Shown: positions 7,448 to 15,197 of the stretch, piece by piece
Layout of the letters: every line of letters starts with the position of its first letter
How positions within the stretch are numbered: the stretch's first letter is position 1
DNA from: Marinagarivorans sp.
GTDB lineage: Bacteria; Pseudomonadota; Gammaproteobacteria; Pseudomonadales; Cellvibrionaceae
DNA length: 44,118 nucleotides
Direction: 5' to 3'
NCBI GenBank assembly: GCA_028281865.1
Contig: JANQJB010000141.1
Coordinates: 1 to 44,118, forward strand
Position numbers and translations under genes: made by a program
The notes under the pieces: generated by a model
Seen by the model: the letters and a program-made list of their open reading frames with translations, nothing else
Told to the model about the DNA's origin: nothing
Database searches by the model: none

Positions 7448-8176
7448 TCACACACTCATATTAAGAACATCGCCAACAACCGTAGTGATTGGCCCCGGTG
7501 CCTGATAGGGTATTGGCCTACTGCTGGTCCCTCCTGCTTGAACCTCTTTTGTCCTGTAGTCATAACTTTGCTGAAAACTGTCGGCAAGGTTGTTAATCAC
7601 ATCATTTTTCGGTGTGATAGTATAGTTTTTACGACTCAAAATATTCATGCGATACCTGACCTCATGGGGTCCCGTACCATCGCCTACGATTCTCTGTGCA
7701 GCATTCTCTATTGTGTGATGCTGGTTGTTCATTGAAGCCGTGATCGGGACAATATTTTCGAATCCGCCAGTGCCGCCTAGTCGATCGTTCACCATGTGTC
7801 CCCCCACCCAGTCCCCTCCAGCAATAGCTGCCACTGCCTGTGCTTCGCGCTGTGGTCCTGCGTTTACACCAGTACTTCGTGTTTCAGCTCGTACCCACCC
7901 ACTATCATAATTGTCGGTCGTGTTGGTAATAGTGATGGTGGTGACCCGTTGTATAACTCCGGCGCTATCATTCATAAAACCTGTTTTATTTTTTTTCTTC
8001 TGAATCGGGTGAGAAAAATTACTGTTAGCAAGAGTTCGCATTGTTTTCTGAGCCACAGCTTCAAGTCGATTATCCTCAAACGCAAAACCTCGCTTTTTAA
8101 TATCTTTCATCTGGGCAACTGAACTGGCGCCCGCCCTACTTTTATACTCTTTCGGCTTTTCTATTTGCTGATACAT
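7448..8176 (-). CDS. predicted DNA/RNA non-specific nuclease with eCIS-cargo-like leader
   Basis: A 242-residue protein without signal peptide. Residues about 30-75 (FEDNRLEAVAQKTMRTLANS, then PIQKKKNKTGF and AGVIQRV) closely resemble the leader I know from proteins carried by extracellular contractile injection systems and DUF4157 proteins (DNRPEAVAQRKLQ, IQRK-NNTGLPDNLK), but the DUF4157 HExxH core is missing. The C-terminal half has GGHMVNDRLGGTGGFENIVP and a following NNQHHTIENAAQR, matching the GH...N...N pattern of Endonuclea_NS_2-type toxins (GHLI-RFGG-NLVP). The likely role is a toxin that degrades nucleic acid in a target cell. No immunity gene and no injection machinery lie nearby. 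The start has a modest AAAAGAG ribosome site. Confidence 0.65.
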   Translation of the reverse strand: MYQQIEKPKEYKSRAGASSVAQMKDIKKRGFAFEDNRLEAVAQKTMRTLANSNFSHPIQKKKNKTGFMNDSAGVIQRVTTITITNTTDNYDSGWVRAETRSTGVNAGPQREAQAVAAIAGGDWVGGHMVNDRLGGTGGFENIVPITASMNNQHHTIENAAQRIVGDGTGPHEVRYRMNILSRKNYTITPKNDVINNLADSFQQSYDYRTKEVQAGGTSSRPIPYQAPGPITTVVGDVLNMSV

Positions 8177-8462
8177 TTCTGAGCTCTTTTAGCTGGTATT
8201 ATTCAATGCTATACGCAGCTCTTAACTGTCTACACTGTGCCAACCAAGCTGCATTTTCATGCACTCTAATATTGTCATAGGTATAATAAAAAAGTTCTTG
8301 ATAAGATTAAGGGAAAAAAATCTTCTTATATTTTTCTAAGATAGTCTAATTTGGATATACATCTGTTCACTTTGCGAAAAAAAACAATCATTAATCCGAT
8401 TACATTTTTCCGAGCAACCACCAACTCAATATTAAAAATTTTAAGGGCTTGCAGAACCTTAT
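8177..8462. other. AT-rich intergenic region, no gene seen
   Basis: 286 bases upstream of the leftward nuclease and downstream of the leftward barrel gene. AAGATT (8303-8308) and AATCTT (8319-8324) make a weak hairpin; nothing else is recognisable. Confidence 0.4.
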
Positions 8463-9392
8463 CTATTCATAAACAAAAGAAACCCCAAGCCCAAAACTAT
8501 AAGAACTCGTAAACTGCAACTCATCATTTAAATCCCGTTGCACCGGCAAGCTAAACGACAAGCGAGTAGCCAGTGAATCATTCACGTGATATTGCAAGGT
8601 ACTCTCAAAATCCAACCACTGTCCACCGGTATTGGGTATACGCGAACCCGCCCTGCGGTCTCTTTCTGTTTCGCGGAATTTAAGACCAGAAGTTAAACCC
8701 CATTTTTCCTTAAAGTGAAATTGCGTCCCCGCAGTAAAAACTAATTCATCACCAAAACGATAATCGCGTTTATTATCGCCGTTACTGGTGTAGCTTGCCG
8801 TTGCGTAAAGTTGCCTTGTCGCTGCGCGGTTAAATGCGTAGTTATAATGTGCCCAAAGTATCCCACCGTAAGCGCCGGTTGAAGGTTGCATATCTTCCGC
8901 GAGCACTATGCCGCTTTGGCTTTTTGCTTCATCTTCACCAAGTGGAACGCGAGCACCGGCACCTACGGAAAAACCCTGGTTTGAATAAACACGAATTTTT
9001 TGCGGTGTATATTTAAAAAGAAAAACCGCATCACCAATTCCAGAGGCACTCTCTTCGGGGTTATTGCCAACACGCCGCCGCTGCTCCACGCTCGAAATTA
9101 ATGCGGCGACGGATAAGGTATCGCTTATGCCACGGCTAGTTTCCAGCACCAGCGACTGTGCACTGCGATCGCGACCAGTTTCATCATTGACTTCTCGGCT
9201 ACCGCTAACTAAATCGCTAATTTCATGTGTTTCATAACTAGCGGAAAAAAACCAAGCGTTTTTATTGGGTGAGGAGGATTCCATTGAACTTAAAATGGGG
9301 ACACTGGCACAACTGCATGTCGCAGCATGCGCTGGGTTTGATAAATAACCGGCGACAAAAATAGTCGCACAATAAAAAGTTTTTCGAACCAT
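8463..9392 (-). CDS. predicted outer-membrane beta-barrel protein
   Basis: A 309-residue exported protein: signal peptide of about 23 residues (MVRKTFYCATIFVAGYLSNPAHA), then a cysteine pair (ATCSCASVP), then alternating polar/aromatic strands throughout and a C-terminal strand ending FGLGVSFVYE. This suits an outer-membrane barrel of about 12 strands, distantly like the putative transporter family related to MetA of phenol degradation; that family link is uncertain. It lies 42 bp after the DUF3179 gene in the same direction, so the two probably form an operon. A truncated decayed copy of its 3' third lies at 2862-3230. The substrate is unknown. Confidence 0.65.
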   Translation of the reverse strand: MVRKTFYCATIFVAGYLSNPAHAATCSCASVPILSSMESSSPNKNAWFFSASYETHEISDLVSGSREVNDETGRDRSAQSLVLETSRGISDTLSVAALISSVEQRRRVGNNPEESASGIGDAVFLFKYTPQKIRVYSNQGFSVGAGARVPLGEDEAKSQSGIVLAEDMQPSTGAYGGILWAHYNYAFNRAATRQLYATASYTSNGDNKRDYRFGDELVFTAGTQFHFKEKWGLTSGLKFRETERDRRAGSRIPNTGGQWLDFESTLQYHVNDSLATRLSFSLPVQRDLNDELQFTSSYSFGLGVSFVYE

Positions 9393-9434
9393 TTAATCGA
9401 TTTAATTTAGGTAGCTATTTATTTTAAATTCCAA

Positions 9435-10526
9435 TTAAAATTCGTAGATTTCAGCGTCGTTATGAAACGCCGCCCATGCAAACCAATAGGCAATATAAGA
9501 ATCGGTAATTTCTAATTGGCTACCCTCGCGTTCACCGGCAACGGCGCGACCAAATACATCCCAGCTTGTGCCGAATTCATCTTGCATAACTATCGGTAGT
9601 TCTTCGTTTACGTGGCTAAATTCCATTACCGTACCGTCGTCGAGCATGCGTTTAAACGCGACGGCAAAGTTAAGGTCTGAACTGCCGACGATGACAACGG
9701 GCTCTCCATCTAAACTATCGTTTATCACCTGTATATCAGAGCTAAAATTCTCAAGCGGGTAAACTCGGCTTGTATCGTCTGTGCGAATACCCAGCACACG
9801 CTCTTTTGGGTGCAGGCGTTGATCAAAATTTTGTACCGAGAAAATTAAACGCGTATCGGTACGGAAATTCCCATAGGGATAGACGTGGTAATCGCGAGTG
9901 AAACCGGTATTTTCGCTTAGTATGTCGGTGTCGGGATACATCGCTTTCCAGGTACCCCAAGTGGTTTCTACAACTTGAATATCTTGCGGCACCTCATCAA
10001 TGCGCGAACCGTTAATACCCTGTTTTAACATTTGCGACCAATGGCTGTCAGTTTCGCGGTCAAATAAAATCAAGTTGGATTCGTACAACAATCCTGAAAC
10101 GCCATAATAGGGTTCCTCTAAGTTGGTTCCCACATGCCAACCCATGGAGCTGCCGGTTAACGGACATAAGCTAATTACAACGTTATCCTGCAGATAGGTT
10201 TCGTTAACAATTTCGTGCCAGTTAAGTATGTTGTGTGGATAGGCGCGCACAACATTTTTGTAGACCACGCCCGTTACTAATTCGTTATCCGCGAGATCGC
10301 TTTGGTTCGCGTTGATTATGCGAGGATTGCGCAACGCGGGGATGCCGTCTTTGCCCGGTCCGCCGTCGCGTATCAAACCCACGGGAACGGACCATACACC
10401 ACTTTCTGACCTTGCGGACCCACTCGAACTTACTGTCCCCGCTGAATCGCTCGTACCGCTCGAGCCACACGAAACCAGAATGAAAATAAACGATATTGTG
10501 GCGAAATAATGGGTAATGCGCTGCAC
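9435..10526 (-). CDS. DUF3179-domain lipoprotein
   Basis: A protein of about 364 residues with a lipoprotein signal (FATISFIFILVSCGSS, lipobox LVSC) and a Ser/Gly-rich linker. It then matches DUF3179 throughout: IPALRNPRIINANQSDLADNE, VVRAYPHNILNWHEIVNE, VVISLCPLTGSSMGW, LLYESNLILFDRETDSHWSQM, and YPDTDILSENTGFTRDYHVYPYG. The Cys in SLCPLTG is a family hallmark. The function of DUF3179 is not known. The frame extends to a TTG at 10544, but AGGAGG (complement of 10531-10536) precedes GTG 10526 and gives a proper signal sequence, so I choose it. Divergent from the first DUF1592-DUF1552 operon, co-directional with the barrel gene. Confidence 0.8.
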   Translation of the reverse strand: MQRITHYFATISFIFILVSCGSSGTSDSAGTVSSSGSARSESGVWSVPVGLIRDGGPGKDGIPALRNPRIINANQSDLADNELVTGVVYKNVVRAYPHNILNWHEIVNETYLQDNVVISLCPLTGSSMGWHVGTNLEEPYYGVSGLLYESNLILFDRETDSHWSQMLKQGINGSRIDEVPQDIQVVETTWGTWKAMYPDTDILSENTGFTRDYHVYPYGNFRTDTRLIFSVQNFDQRLHPKERVLGIRTDDTSRVYPLENFSSDIQVINDSLDGEPVVIVGSSDLNFAVAFKRMLDDGTVMEFSHVNEELPIVMQDEFGTSWDVFGRAVAGEREGSQLEITDSYIAYWFAWAAFHNDAEIYEF

Positions 10527-10536
10527 AAGGCCTCCT

Positions 10537-10560
10537 ATGGTCAAACCGGTTTAAGACCAT
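10537..10560. promoter_or_regulatory. 24 bp nested palindrome upstream of the DUF3179 gene
   Basis: ATGGTC (10537-10542) and GACCAT (10555-10560) flank the perfect palindrome AAACCGGTTT (10543-10552). It lies directly upstream of the ribosome site of the DUF3179 gene. A related AAACCGATTGGTTT lies before the second DUF1592 gene. Probable operator, or an mRNA hairpin affecting translation. Confidence 0.55.
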
Positions 10561-10864
10561 TTCGATGGACACGTTTTAATTTAGTCGCACGGAATGAACA
10601 GGAGTTACAGTTGAGCTTAACTGTTTGAAGTTGATTGGTTTTTGTTGAAGAAGGGAAAAAATAAATACGCGAATTTTATTTTAAAAAGTGGTTTTGCTCT
10701 CATTAGGCTTTGTATAAGTTCACATTTTCACCCCAGTACAAGAATTTGTCCCATCCACTTCTGGATTTTGTCCTACCCACCTCCCAGCTTTTTTTCAAAT
10801 AATGTAACGGCTTTACTAAAAGCGCACGCGTTGCCAACCGACAAATTGTGAATGGTTAAAACTC
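10561..10864. other. divergent promoter region between DUF3179 and the first DUF1592 gene
   Basis: About 300 bases with no credible gene. It contains a near palindrome ACAGTT-GAGCTT-AACTGT at 10607-10624, a possible operator, and, just before the DUF1592 start, AACC (10836-10839) and GGTT (10854-10857), loosely like the AAACC/GGTTT repeats at 10537-10560 and 17109-17122. The open frame of 69 codons at 10642-10851 has no protein-like features. Confidence 0.45.
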
Positions 10865-12424
10865 ATGCAAGCTTATTTTATTGCCGCAATCCTGGCCCTG
10901 TTAACAATAACGCTTTCGAGCTGTGGCGGCTCGACAGAAGAATCACCCAGCGCAAGTTCGAGTAGCTCAAGTTCGGGCAGCACGAGCTCCAGCGGCGAGT
11001 GCCATGGTTCAGAGTCTATCGCAGCGAACGATGCCTTGCTGCGACTAACGCGCTCGGAGTATGTCTTAACGGTGCGTGATCTGCTTGGCGTAGCGAATGT
11101 TCCAACCCAGCAGCTCGTGCAGGACCGACAGGGCACATTCGGCGAGTCTTCGGTCACCTCAGAAGCGCATATCCAAAAATACCAGCTAATTGCAGAGGCG
11201 ATGGCCGAGGAATACGTCGCGGCCGGCTTTGACTGCCAGCTTACAAACGCCGTGTGTAATCAAGGGCTTATCGCCGATTTAGTGGAACGTGCATTTCGCA
11301 TGCCTGCAGATGCCGAAACGCTTGAGGGCTACCAACAATTGTTTGATCTCGTTACCGCTGAGTTGGACGCGAACGAGGGGATGCGCGCGGTTGTCGAGGC
11401 CTTGTTACAATCGCCGAAGTTTCTTTATCGCGTCGAGTCTACCGCTGCAACGGGACTAGCGGAATCCGTCGCGCAGCCCTTCATTGTCGCCAATCGTTTG
11501 TCCTATATGCTTACCGGTCGCCAACCGGACGCAGCGCTTTACGCCAATGCCAAAGACGGCAGCCTGCTCGATGAAGGCCAGCTGCAGGCACACGCTGAAC
11601 GTTTAATGGCAACGCCGGAATCCGAAGAGCGCATTATTCAGGGCTTTTTTGCGGATTGGTTGGATTTGGACCACGCCGTTGAGCGCGACGATATCGCTCC
11701 AGCCCTCGCGAAGCAAATGCAACAAGCGGCTTTGGACTTTATCGCGCAGGCGGTTACGGGACCTGATGGCAGCATCGCAAGGTTACTTACCCTGGACGCA
11801 GCCGATTTTAATGCCGCCGTTTCGGAGGCATTGGGCGATACCACGGCACCACGTCCAGGGATTTTCTCTCAGCCGGGATGGTTGGCGCAATTCACCGGCG
11901 GAGACGGGGCTGCCCTAATAGGGCGAGGAGTCTTTATTTCAGAGGAGCTTCTCTGTATCACGCCGCCACCGCCACCCGATGTCGTCGATTTTCCCGAAGG
12001 CAGCGAAGATCTACCGACCGGGGAATGGCTGCGCGTGCATCGTGAGGCCGACGCCTGCTCTACCTGCCATGCCTTATTCGACCCGCTCGGCTTGGCATTC
12101 GACAGCTACGATCAAGCTGGCCGCTATCGCACCGAGAGCCGCGGCTACCCAGTGCAGACCGCGGATTCATTCGAATTAGGCGGGAGGGTTATCGAATTCG
12201 AAAACGCGGCTGAATTAATGCAAGCCTTGTCGCAGAGCCCCGAATTGTATGAGTGTGCGGCGGGCAAGTGGCTGGAATACGCACTGCGTGCGGAAGCAGC
12301 TCATGCCGGTGAGGCGAGCTGCACGGCGCAAGAACTTGGGGAGACCTTGGCCGGCCCCGGCGGCATTCGGCGCATGCTGATGAAAACCATCTTGGACCCG
12401 TCTTTTATTCAAACCGTTAACTGA
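10865..12424 (+). CDS. DUF1592/DUF1588/DUF1585 lipoprotein without N-terminal cytochrome domain
   Basis: A 519-residue lipoprotein: signal with lipobox LSSC (Cys20), poly-serine linker (about 30-45), then the ordered modules of this family. DUF1587-like LLRLTRSEYVLTVRDLLG is near 55-75; DUF1595-like about 120-190 (AFRMPADAETLEGYQQLF, LLQSPKFLYRVE); DUF1592 about 205-330 (ANRLSYMLTGRQPDAAL); DUF1588 about 345-445, with a haem-type ACSTCH followed by FDPLGLAFDSYDQAG; DUF1585 at the end. The N-terminal haem c domain of the paralogue at 15198-17093 is absent, so it is about 110 residues shorter. The function of these families is unknown. It is followed after 25 bp by a DUF1552 gene. G+C content looks clearly higher than in flanking genes. 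Confidence 0.85.
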   Translation: MQAYFIAAILALLTITLSSCGGSTEESPSASSSSSSSGSTSSSGECHGSESIAANDALLRLTRSEYVLTVRDLLGVANVPTQQLVQDRQGTFGESSVTSEAHIQKYQLIAEAMAEEYVAAGFDCQLTNAVCNQGLIADLVERAFRMPADAETLEGYQQLFDLVTAELDANEGMRAVVEALLQSPKFLYRVESTAATGLAESVAQPFIVANRLSYMLTGRQPDAALYANAKDGSLLDEGQLQAHAERLMATPESEERIIQGFFADWLDLDHAVERDDIAPALAKQMQQAALDFIAQAVTGPDGSIARLLTLDAADFNAAVSEALGDTTAPRPGIFSQPGWLAQFTGGDGAALIGRGVFISEELLCITPPPPPDVVDFPEGSEDLPTGEWLRVHREADACSTCHALFDPLGLAFDSYDQAGRYRTESRGYPVQTADSFELGGRVIEFENAAELMQALSQSPELYECAAGKWLEYALRAEAAHAGEASCTAQELGETLAGPGGIRRMLMKTILDPSFIQTVN

Positions 12425-12449
12425 TTTTAAGAGTGAGTAGGAGCTTAGA

Positions 12450-13787
12450 ATGTCCGTTCCAATAAGCCGACGTGTTATGGGAAAACTAACAGCTGCTTCA
12501 GCGCTATGGCTGAGCGCTCCTTTTCAACGTATTTATGCAGCTCCGCAGGGGCCGGCAAAGCGCTTCCTGGTATTTTGCACACCCGGTGGTTTTGTTAACG
12601 AAAACTGGGCAAGTGCCGCTCCCGGTGGAGGAATTAGCTTCGGCGAGGGGGTAACGCCCCTCAGACCCTTCGCCGATAAGTCCACTTATATCAGAAGAGT
12701 GCCCAACCTTTGTTGGGCGGGCTTAAGAGACTCGCACTGGTTTGGCATGGCGACCATGCTTACAGGTAGCTACATTGCTGACGAAGGACCAAAAGACAAC
12801 TTCTCAGCGCTCAGCCCTTCGATGGACCAAATTATTGCGCAGCGTTTAGGCGCTCCAGTAGGCGGGTTTAAGTCCGTTCATTTAGGGATGCGGCCTAACA
12901 ACAGCAGAATTAACTTTCGCTCGCGTATGGTGATTGACCTCAACAATGCGGTTGTGCATCCGGCAGGCAATGCCAAGCAGGTTGTCGACCAGTTATTTGA
13001 GGATGGTGTTCCTGAGGGCGGAACAATGTCTGGCGGCGTGAATCCGCGTATGGTCAAACGTCGCTATGTGCTAGACCACCTGCGGCGAGAGATAAACCAG
13101 TTGAACCGCGAGCTAGTTGGGGACGATAAAATTCGCCTCGATGCCCACCTCGATCATGTGCGGACCCTTGAAGAGCGCGTTGTCGACGCTCCGGTTTCGG
13201 TACCTAACGCGTGTACTCTGCCAAACGTTCGCAACGGCTTGGGTGAGGCAGAGGAAATGGAACTGATGATGGATCTTTTTATCTCGTCGATCGTCTGCGG
13301 GCGCACCAATGTTGGTGTGTTCCTCGTTAATAGAGCGGTTAACGAGTTGAAATACGACTTTCTGCCAGAAAAAACGCAGGGCAATGTCTCTCACCACGCG
13401 ATCAGCCACGGCGCAAAGAACACTGCACCGTTTACCAAATTCTTCACAGCGGCTGACAAGTGGCATGCTGGTCACCTAGCACGCTTGCTACAGGCGCTGG
13501 ACTCTGTTCCGGAGGACGGCGGCACGATGCTGGACCACACGATTGTTATGTGGACCACTGAGACCAACCATCCCAATACTCACCTGCACCATTCGATGCA
13601 GTTGGGCATATTCGGTGGTGGAGCGATTCCCGGTTGGAAAACGGGGCAAGTGATTGATGGGAAAGGTACGACGCCCTACCACAACGCGCACATATCAATC
13701 ATGCGTGCATTTGGTTTTGACCAGAATACTTTCGGCCCAAACAATGGCAGTAAAGCAACCGGCCCATTAACAGAGTTGTACGCTTAA
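12450..13787 (+). CDS. DUF1552 exported protein, first copy
   Basis: A 445-residue protein with a Tat-like signal (SRRVMGKLTAASALWLSAPF, cleavage near YAAPQ), so probably folded before export to the periplasm. The body matches DUF1552: FCTPGGFVNENW, the long middle helix region LRREINQLNRELVGDDKIRLDAHLDHVRTLEERV, VSHHAISHG, and TIVMWTTETNHPNTHLHHSMQLGIFGGG near the end, a His-rich segment like the metal-site region of sulfatase/phosphatase-type folds (a comparison, not proof). GGAG precedes the ATG. It is in an operon with the DUF1592 gene, as is usual for this pair in Planctomycetes, Myxobacteria and some Gammaproteobacteria. The reaction is unknown. Confidence 0.85.
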   Translation: MSVPISRRVMGKLTAASALWLSAPFQRIYAAPQGPAKRFLVFCTPGGFVNENWASAAPGGGISFGEGVTPLRPFADKSTYIRRVPNLCWAGLRDSHWFGMATMLTGSYIADEGPKDNFSALSPSMDQIIAQRLGAPVGGFKSVHLGMRPNNSRINFRSRMVIDLNNAVVHPAGNAKQVVDQLFEDGVPEGGTMSGGVNPRMVKRRYVLDHLRREINQLNRELVGDDKIRLDAHLDHVRTLEERVVDAPVSVPNACTLPNVRNGLGEAEEMELMMDLFISSIVCGRTNVGVFLVNRAVNELKYDFLPEKTQGNVSHHAISHGAKNTAPFTKFFTAADKWHAGHLARLLQALDSVPEDGGTMLDHTIVMWTTETNHPNTHLHHSMQLGIFGGGAIPGWKTGQVIDGKGTTPYHNAHISIMRAFGFDQNTFGPNNGSKATGPLTELYA

Positions 13788-13800
13788 GTCAGAATGCAAA

Positions 13801-13827
13801 GGCCAGCCGTCAACATTAGCGCTGGCC
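13801..13827. terminator. hairpin between convergent DUF1552 genes
   Basis: GGCCAGC (13801-13807) and GCTGGCC (13821-13827), flanked by AAA on the left and CTTATT on the right, between two converging stop codons (13787 and 13849). It suits a bidirectional terminator. Confidence 0.6.
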
Positions 13828-13848
13828 CTTATTAAAGGCTTTTCGTTG

Positions 13849-15183
13849 TTACGGACTTTCCATTCCCGCCCAAGCATTTTCAATACGCCCTACCGCAGTC
13901 GATAATTTTGCACTTTTATAACCTGCCTTTTCAGCAATGGTCATCAGCACATCTGAGTGGTTAATTGAAGGATCGTTTTTATTTTGGTCGCCTTGAATTT
14001 TAGGTGTTCCATAAGGCCGAAAATCGAGTGACCGACCGGTGACTAAACCGGCATTTTTTCCGCCGGCTAAAAACATTGGAATACGATAGTGATTGTGTTT
14101 ATTGCCGTGACCTAAATCGGATACGGTGACAATAATCGTGTTATCAAACAAACTACCATCGCCATCAGGTGTATTTTTTAACTTGGTAATCAATTTTGCA
14201 ATTTCACCCATCCACCATATTTTGCTTGTCGTGTGGCGAGCGGGGCTTTGGTGAGATAAGTCGTGATCATTTGTGCCGGTTCCGGGAACGATAATAGGCG
14301 AAACAGACACGCCGTAACTAAATGCCATCGTGCGGGTAAAATTACAGGACAGTGCCGCTACGGCAAGGTCTTGTTGTAAGTCCGAGACAGTTTCCAGCCG
14401 GCTAGTTGCCCATAAAGCGGGTTGGGAAACGTTTCCGATTGGGCTGACATCGGGCCCCTGCGAGCATTGATTATTACTTTCACCCATTTCCGGCATTTGC
14501 GGGTTAAGCTTTGCGTCGAGTACCGACATCGCATCGGCGTGCAACTCAAGTCTTTCACGTTCAACTTCGCCAAGATTTTTTTGCAAACGCTTTAGGTCCG
14601 CAAGAATGGTGGAAAATATTTTTTGTTGATTACTACCATCACCACTGCCGGCAGCATTTCCGGCAAATAATTGCGAATAAATAATGCGTGGGTCATCAAC
14701 CGAGTGTAAACCGCGACCGTTGTCGAAGCTGACACGTTTGTTAGCACCGTCTCCCCATTGTGTCCCTACTCCCATTTGTAAAGAAGGCATTGTAATACCG
14801 GTTTCCTCTCGATTTTGCCAATCCTCTTTACCTAATTGCACCTCAATGGAATTTAAGGGGCCAATATCCGGACCGCCAGTTCCGGTTAAGCACTTAAGCG
14901 TGCCGCCCTCATGCGTATTCTGACGGCCGGCATAGCCAATGCCATCTAAAAATAATAAATCGTCTGCATGTTGCTGCAATGGTGCCGTCATCGCCGGTAA
15001 ATTTTTACTACCGGGTTTAGGAAAAAATATTTCAGGCACAGCTCCATTGGGGTGGAATAAAAAAATTGTTTTTAATTTTGACTCTTGTTCTGCGGCCATG
15101 GCCGAACGCGCTAATAAACTCAACAAAGGAGCACTGGAAGTCGAGCCCACAGCAAAAGCTTTTAACATACTGCGTCTTTTCAT
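13849..15183 (-). CDS. DUF1552 exported protein, second copy
   Basis: A 444-residue protein with a Tat-type signal (MKRRSMLKAFAVGSTSSAPL, cleavage near SAMAAEQ). DUF1552 features: IFLFHPNGAVPEIFFPKPGS, the helix LKRLQKNLGEVERERLELHADAMSVLDAKL, TNDHDLSHQSPA, and TIIVTVSDLGHGNKHNHYRIPMFLAGG. It is the same family and length as the 12450-13787 product but clearly diverged, so this is not a recent duplication. GAGG sits eight bases before ATG 15183. It follows the second DUF1592 gene after 14 bp and points toward the first operon. Its base composition is more AT-rich than that of the first operon. Confidence 0.85.
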   Translation of the reverse strand: MKRRSMLKAFAVGSTSSAPLLSLLARSAMAAEQESKLKTIFLFHPNGAVPEIFFPKPGSKNLPAMTAPLQQHADDLLFLDGIGYAGRQNTHEGGTLKCLTGTGGPDIGPLNSIEVQLGKEDWQNREETGITMPSLQMGVGTQWGDGANKRVSFDNGRGLHSVDDPRIIYSQLFAGNAAGSGDGSNQQKIFSTILADLKRLQKNLGEVERERLELHADAMSVLDAKLNPQMPEMGESNNQCSQGPDVSPIGNVSQPALWATSRLETVSDLQQDLAVAALSCNFTRTMAFSYGVSVSPIIVPGTGTNDHDLSHQSPARHTTSKIWWMGEIAKLITKLKNTPDGDGSLFDNTIIVTVSDLGHGNKHNHYRIPMFLAGGKNAGLVTGRSLDFRPYGTPKIQGDQNKNDPSINHSDVLMTIAEKAGYKSAKLSTAVGRIENAWAGMESP

Positions 15184-15197
15184 CGCTGCAACCTCTT

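Noticed and set aside
7388-7735. 115-codon plus-strand frame across the end of the HEAT gene
   Set aside because: It is antisense to the nuclease gene, which has clear motif support.
2862-9392. Composite transposon or integron bounded by the barrel repeats
   Set aside because: No transposase, integrase, target-site duplication or terminal inverted repeats are visible; the repeats are gene fragments.
10642-10851. 69-codon frame upstream of the first DUF1592 gene
   Set aside because: No ribosome site and no domain; unusual composition; it lies in a divergent promoter region.
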